64,000 nucleotides of DNA from Verrucomicrobiales bacterium (GTDB taxonomy: Bacteria; Verrucomicrobiota; Verrucomicrobiia; Limisphaerales; J093): NCBI GenBank assembly GCA_024233215.1, contig JACKPW010000001.1, positions 62,001 to 126,000 of the forward strand, written 5' to 3'. Positions within the stretch are counted from its first letter, which is position 1, and each line of letters starts with the position of its first letter. The notes beneath the pieces were generated by a model. That model made no database searches and was not told the DNA's origin. It saw only the letters and a list, made by a program, of their open reading frames with translations. Positions 60,647-64,000 of this stretch are shown piece after piece. The position numbers and the translations under genes are program-made.

Positions 60647-62821
60647 ATGTTGGAAATCTTCCTTTACGTCGTCGGAGGCATTGTGGCGGTCCTGTTCGTC
60701 TCCGTCTTCCTGGTCTGCATTCGCAAGATCCAGCCCGGTCGGGCCGGCGTGAAGACCGGTTGGGGCGGCATCAAGGTGTCCTTCGACTACATGATCCGCC
60801 TGCCCCTGCTGCAGACCTATCACATCGTCGACATCTCGGTGAAGAAACTCGAGATCTCGCGCAAGGGAAAGGACGGTCTGGTCTGCAAGGACAACATCCG
60901 CGCCGACATCACGGTCGCCTTCTACATCCGGGTGGAGGCCACGGAGGAGAGCGTCCGGAAGGTCGCCCAGATGCTGACGCCCGAACGGGTGTCCGACATG
61001 GACAAGCTGCGCGAGTTGTTCGAGGCCAAGTTCTCGGAGGCGCTCAAGACCGCGGGCAAACAGATGGAGTTCCACGAGTTGTTCACGGAGCGCATCAAGT
61101 TCCGCGACCGGATCCAGGACACCATTGGCAAGGATCTCGACGGCTTCCTGTTGCAGGACGTCGCCATCGATTATCTGGAGCAGTCCCCGCTCGAGGAGCA
61201 TGATCCCAGCAACGTGCTCGATGCCGAGGGCATCAAGAAGATCACGCAGATCACGCAGCGCGAACGGGTCATTGCCAACGAACACACCCAGCGCGCCGCC
61301 GTCCAGATCGAGAAGGAGAACGCCGACGCCGAGATCGCCAAGCGCGAGCAAAAGCGCCGGAACGAGGAGGACTCCGCCAAGCAGCAGCGCGCCATCACCG
61401 AGGTTCAGGCCAACGAGGAGGCCGAGGCGCGCAAGGTGATTGAGGTCCGTCGCATGGAGGTGGAGGGCAAGCGCATCGAGACCGACGAATCCATCCGCCT
61501 CCGTACCGAGGACATGAACCGCGCCGTCCAGGAACGCGAATACACCGTTCGCAAGGAGAAGGAGCGGTTGGAGCAGGAGGCGGTCCAGGAAGGGGAGGAG
61601 GCCCGCGTCCGTCGCGAACGCACCGTCTCACTGGCGGACATGGACAAGGAGGTCAAGGTGGCCGAGGCCGCGGTCGAGGTGGAACGGAAGCGCGCGATTG
61701 TGGTGGCCGAGCAGAAGGCCGTGGTCCAGCAGGAGGAGGAGAAGCTGAACATCGAGGCGGAGATGACGGCGAACCGCGTTCGCGAGGTCACGTTGATCGA
61801 GGCCGACATGAACGCCAAGAAGGCCCAGGTCGAGAAGGTCGTGGCCGCCGAGGCGCAGAAGGATGCGGACCGGCACCTGGCCGAGGCCGAAAAGATCAAG
61901 GCGGTCGTGGCCGCCGAGGCCGGTCGGGAAGCCGCGCTACGCGAATCCGAGCGCATCCAGACCCTGGCCGATGCGGAGGCGAAGGCCTCGGACAAGAAGC
62001 GCCACGCGATGGAACAGGAAGCCGAGGGGTTGGCCGCGCAGGAGGCGGCACCGGGTTTGGCGGAGGCCCGCGTGATCACCGCCAAGGCGGGCGCCAAGAA
62101 GGCGGACGCGGAAGGCGTGCGCGAACTGGGACTGGCGGAGGCCGACGTCATCAAGGCGAAGGGCACTTCGACGGCCGAAATCACGGAGCAGCAGGCCGAG
62201 GCCGAGGCCGAGGGGGTGAAGGACAAGGAACTGGCGACCGCTGCCGGCATCGAGGCCAAGGGCCTGGCCGAAGCCAGGGGCATCGAGGAAAAGGCGAAGG
62301 CGATGAAGTTGCTCCAGGCCGCCAGCCAGCAGCACGAGGAGTTCCGCCTCAAGCTGGCGAAGGAACGCGACGTGGATCTGGCCGCGCTCAACGTGCAACG
62401 GGAGATCGCCAAGGCGCATTCCACCGTGGTGGGCGAGGCCCTCAAGCACGCCAACATCGACATCGTCGGCGGCGAGAACGACTTCTTCGAGAAGATCGTC
62501 CGCTCGGTCGGCAACGGGAAATCCGTGGACCGGCTGCTCGAAAACAGCCGGGCGCTGCGCGACGTCAAGAACACGTTCTTCACCGGCGACCGGGAACAGC
62601 TCAAGTCGCAGTTGCAGCAGTGGGCCCGGGATTTCAACGTCGGTTCCGAGGACATCAAGAACCTCACGGTGGCGGCGTTGCTGGCGAAGTTCATGGCATC
62701 GACCGACGACAACGTCTTGAAGTCGCTGCTGGAGTCTGCCCGGGGAATGGTGCAGGAGGCCGGGTTGGCGGATCTCAAGGCTTCCGTCCTGTTGGAGGAC
62801 AAGAAACCGGCGAAGGCCTGA
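60647..62821 (+). CDS. Flotillin/SPFH-domain protein (YqiK-like)
   Basis: The ATG at 60647 (MLEIFLYVVGGIVAVLFVSV) gives 724 residues. One N-terminal membrane helix (5-22) is followed by an SPFH/band-7 domain to about residue 200 (KIQPGRAGVKTGWGG, GLVCKDNIRADITVAFYIRV). A very long charged, Ala/Glu/Lys-rich coiled coil runs from about 205 to 580 with flotillin-type repeats (AEADVIKAKGTSTAEITEQQ). A small C-terminal helical domain ends the protein. Flotillins oligomerise on the inner membrane and organise membrane domains. The next two genes follow within 35 and 26 bases, suggesting one operon. The coiled coil is longer than in YqiK. Confidence 0.92.
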   Translation: MLEIFLYVVGGIVAVLFVSVFLVCIRKIQPGRAGVKTGWGGIKVSFDYMIRLPLLQTYHIVDISVKKLEISRKGKDGLVCKDNIRADITVAFYIRVEATEESVRKVAQMLTPERVSDMDKLRELFEAKFSEALKTAGKQMEFHELFTERIKFRDRIQDTIGKDLDGFLLQDVAIDYLEQSPLEEHDPSNVLDAEGIKKITQITQRERVIANEHTQRAAVQIEKENADAEIAKREQKRRNEEDSAKQQRAITEVQANEEAEARKVIEVRRMEVEGKRIETDESIRLRTEDMNRAVQEREYTVRKEKERLEQEAVQEGEEARVRRERTVSLADMDKEVKVAEAAVEVERKRAIVVAEQKAVVQQEEEKLNIEAEMTANRVREVTLIEADMNAKKAQVEKVVAAEAQKDADRHLAEAEKIKAVVAAEAGREAALRESERIQTLADAEAKASDKKRHAMEQEAEGLAAQEAAPGLAEARVITAKAGAKKADAEGVRELGLAEADVIKAKGTSTAEITEQQAEAEAEGVKDKELATAAGIEAKGLAEARGIEEKAKAMKLLQAASQQHEEFRLKLAKERDVDLAALNVQREIAKAHSTVVGEALKHANIDIVGGENDFFEKIVRSVGNGKSVDRLLENSRALRDVKNTFFTGDREQLKSQLQQWARDFNVGSEDIKNLTVAALLAKFMASTDDNVLKSLLESARGMVQEAGLADLKASVLLEDKKPAKA

Positions 62822-62854
62822 TTGCTTGTGGTTGTGCCCACCCAGGCGGGATCA

Positions 62855-63478
62855 GTGGTTCGGTGGCTGAAGTCCCGGCTTCGGCACGGGGGGCCAGGGA
62901 GGTTCGGCGCAACCTTCGGAGCCCTGTTGGGTTTGGCCGTTGTCGTGGTGGGGTGTTCGGGATCGGGTGGCGAGGACGCCGCCGACATGTCGAAGACCAC
63001 TGAGGCGACTGAAAGCGACCTTACGACCAAGGTTTTCGAGCGGGACACGGACGGGGATGGCAAGCCTGACTTTCGCATGGAGACCTTCCTCCGAGGGGGG
63101 CGAAAGGTCTTGGTGCTCACCAGCAAGCCCGATCAAAAGGGGGGTATGATCGTTCGGACGAGGTCCTACTTGGTGGGTGGAAACAGCGTCTTCACGGAGG
63201 CGGACGAGGATGGGGACGGCGTCTTCGAGAGGTTGGTTGCCTGGCTTCCACAGACCAATGTTGTTGAGGTGTTTGTTCGCCGGCCGGACGGGACAGTGCG
63301 TCCGGCCGGAACGAGGGTGGTTGAGCTGTATGAGGAGCAACTGTCCGCGATGGACGACTTCTTTGAGGAGGTGTTCGAAAGAGGCGCCGATCTTGTTGAC
63401 TCGGAGGACCTCGGGGAGTTGTTGCACAAGGCGCAGAAGCGGATTCAAGACGCCGAGGCTGAGAAGAGGCGACAGTAG
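62855..63478 (+). CDS. Putative lipoprotein with EF-hand-like Asp loops
   Basis: A GTG at 62855, behind a GGCGGGA ribosome site, gives 207 residues; a TTG at 62822 directly after the flotillin stop is an alternative. The N-terminus is basic, then GALLGLAVVVVGC looks like a lipoprotein signal (VVGC). Two acidic loops, DTDGDGKPDF and EADEDGDGVFERL, resemble EF-hand or dockerin-type calcium sites. The C-terminus is helical and charged. I do not recognise a family. Its place between the flotillin and the ATPase suggests a membrane-linked role in the same system. Confidence 0.6.
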   Translation: MVRWLKSRLRHGGPGRFGATFGALLGLAVVVVGCSGSGGEDAADMSKTTEATESDLTTKVFERDTDGDGKPDFRMETFLRGGRKVLVLTSKPDQKGGMIVRTRSYLVGGNSVFTEADEDGDGVFERLVAWLPQTNVVEVFVRRPDGTVRPAGTRVVELYEEQLSAMDDFFEEVFERGADLVDSEDLGELLHKAQKRIQDAEAEKRRQ

Positions 63479-63503
63479 GTAGTCACCGGAGTCCACGTAA
63501 GTT

Positions 63504-64000
63504 ATGGCCGAAGTCCCTGGACAACCGAATCTCCCCGAGCAGGAAACCTCCGTCGCTCCCGTCCCCGGAAAGACGGCGACTCAAGCGGCACCGGCTCTCG
63601 GCGACGCGACCTACGAGATCATCCGGCAACGGTTGGACACCCACGCGGCCACGTTGCGCGAACGGCTGAGTCGGTTGGATGCGCGGCGGCAGGAGGTCTT
63701 TGGCGCCATCGAATACAAGCTGCTGCAGGCCGATCGTATCGTCACGGCCAACAACTGTGTGCCCCGCGACATGGTGCCGCTGGCGGGCGGGCGCTTCCTG
63801 TTTGGTTTCAACGTGCGTTTCGGGCTCAAACAGGAGATCGATTTGGCCGACGTGTTCGCGATCTACCACCGCGACGAAACCACCGGCGCCTGGAAGGAGG
63901 CCGGGTTGGACCCGCTGCAGGACGCCGCGTTCCTCCGCGATTTCAAGCGTCTGTACAACGTCTATGCGAAGACTGTTTTCCGGAAGTTCTCGGTGATCGA
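63504..64000 (+). CDS. N-terminus of a large 'DNA repair ATPase'-type (DUF3686) protein, partial
   Basis: The frame opens at the ATG at 63504 and runs off the right edge, giving 165 residues. After a Pro/Thr-rich lead, YEIIRQRLDTHAATLRERLS, QEVFGAIEYKLLQADRIVTA, NNCVPRDMVPLAGGRFLFGF and LADVFAIYHRDE follow the beginning of very large AAA-type ATPases annotated as DNA repair ATPases carrying DUF3686. The ATPase core would lie outside the window. These proteins have been noted beside flotillins in other bacteria; I recall this association but cannot check it here. Activity is unproven. Confidence 0.62.
   Translation, partial: MAEVPGQPNLPEQETSVAPVPGKTATQAAPALGDATYEIIRQRLDTHAATLRERLSRLDARRQEVFGAIEYKLLQADRIVTANNCVPRDMVPLAGGRFLFGFNVRFGLKQEIDLADVFAIYHRDETTGAWKEAGLDPLQDAAFLRDFKRLYNVYAKTVFRKFSVI

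Noticed and set aside
1..64000. tRNA, rRNA or riboswitch genes
   Set aside because: I found no cloverleaf, rRNA-like or recognisable riboswitch sequence by eye on either strand; a covariance search would be needed to be sure.

Overview
The window is GC-rich and gene-dense and looks like a chromosomal segment of a Verrucomicrobiota bacterium, probably subdivision 3 (Limisphaerales/Pedosphaeraceae-like). I infer this from the mix of families: an H-X9-DG prepilin-like protein, CRTAC1/ASPIC-UnbV and FG-GAP proteins, SGNH-TPR proteins, several S1 sulfatases, large secreted beta-propeller proteins, and intergenic inverted repeats built on CCACGAA and CCGCAGAT units. No rRNA, tRNA, CRISPR array or transposase gene was seen. 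Most genes encode exported or lipid-anchored proteins; only a few are housekeeping genes (purH, aroB, threonine aldolase).

Layout. 1-6.4 kb (minus strand): a secreted beta-helix protein, an MGH1-like glycoside hydrolase, a prepilin-like protein and a large propeller protein. 6.6-9.0 kb: a lipoprotein fusing a serine hydrolase to a NamZ muramidase. 9.1-15.7 kb (minus): a GH9 glucanase fused to a methyltransferase, a PQQ-type propeller, and a GH38-like protein. 16.1-25.9 kb: a small membrane protein, threonine aldolase, a divergent SGNH-TPR / CRTAC1 pair, and purH. 26-38 kb: a GH42 protein lacking the usual acid/base Glu, a sulfatase/BNR_4/SGNH three-domain protein, a secretin-like protein, a laminin-B/TolB-like protein, an esterase and another sulfatase. 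38.3-43.3 kb: an acetyltransferase, aroB, an M16 peptidase and a DUF481 outer-membrane protein. 43.4-55.8 kb: an AraC regulator divergent from a catabolic run (aldo/keto reductase, Zn-dehydrogenase, fucose mutarotase, propeller glycosidase, GH29 fucosidase, two sulfatases, GH117), best read as a locus for sulfated fucose-containing or red-algal glycans. 56-60.3 kb: a Gfo/Idh/MocA protein, a toxin-antitoxin pair with a degraded toxin active site, and a metallopeptidase-sialidase fusion. 60.6-64 kb: a flotillin, a lipoprotein and the start of a DUF3686-type ATPase.

The clearest non-coding discovery is a 166-bp non-autonomous mobile element in two copies that read as identical (17539-17704 and 57471-57636). 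Each is flanked by a different 5-bp target-site duplication. One copy supplies the C-terminus and stop codon of the threonine aldolase gene; the other has split an older CCACGAA inverted-repeat element. Several other short palindromic repeat families fill the gaps between genes.
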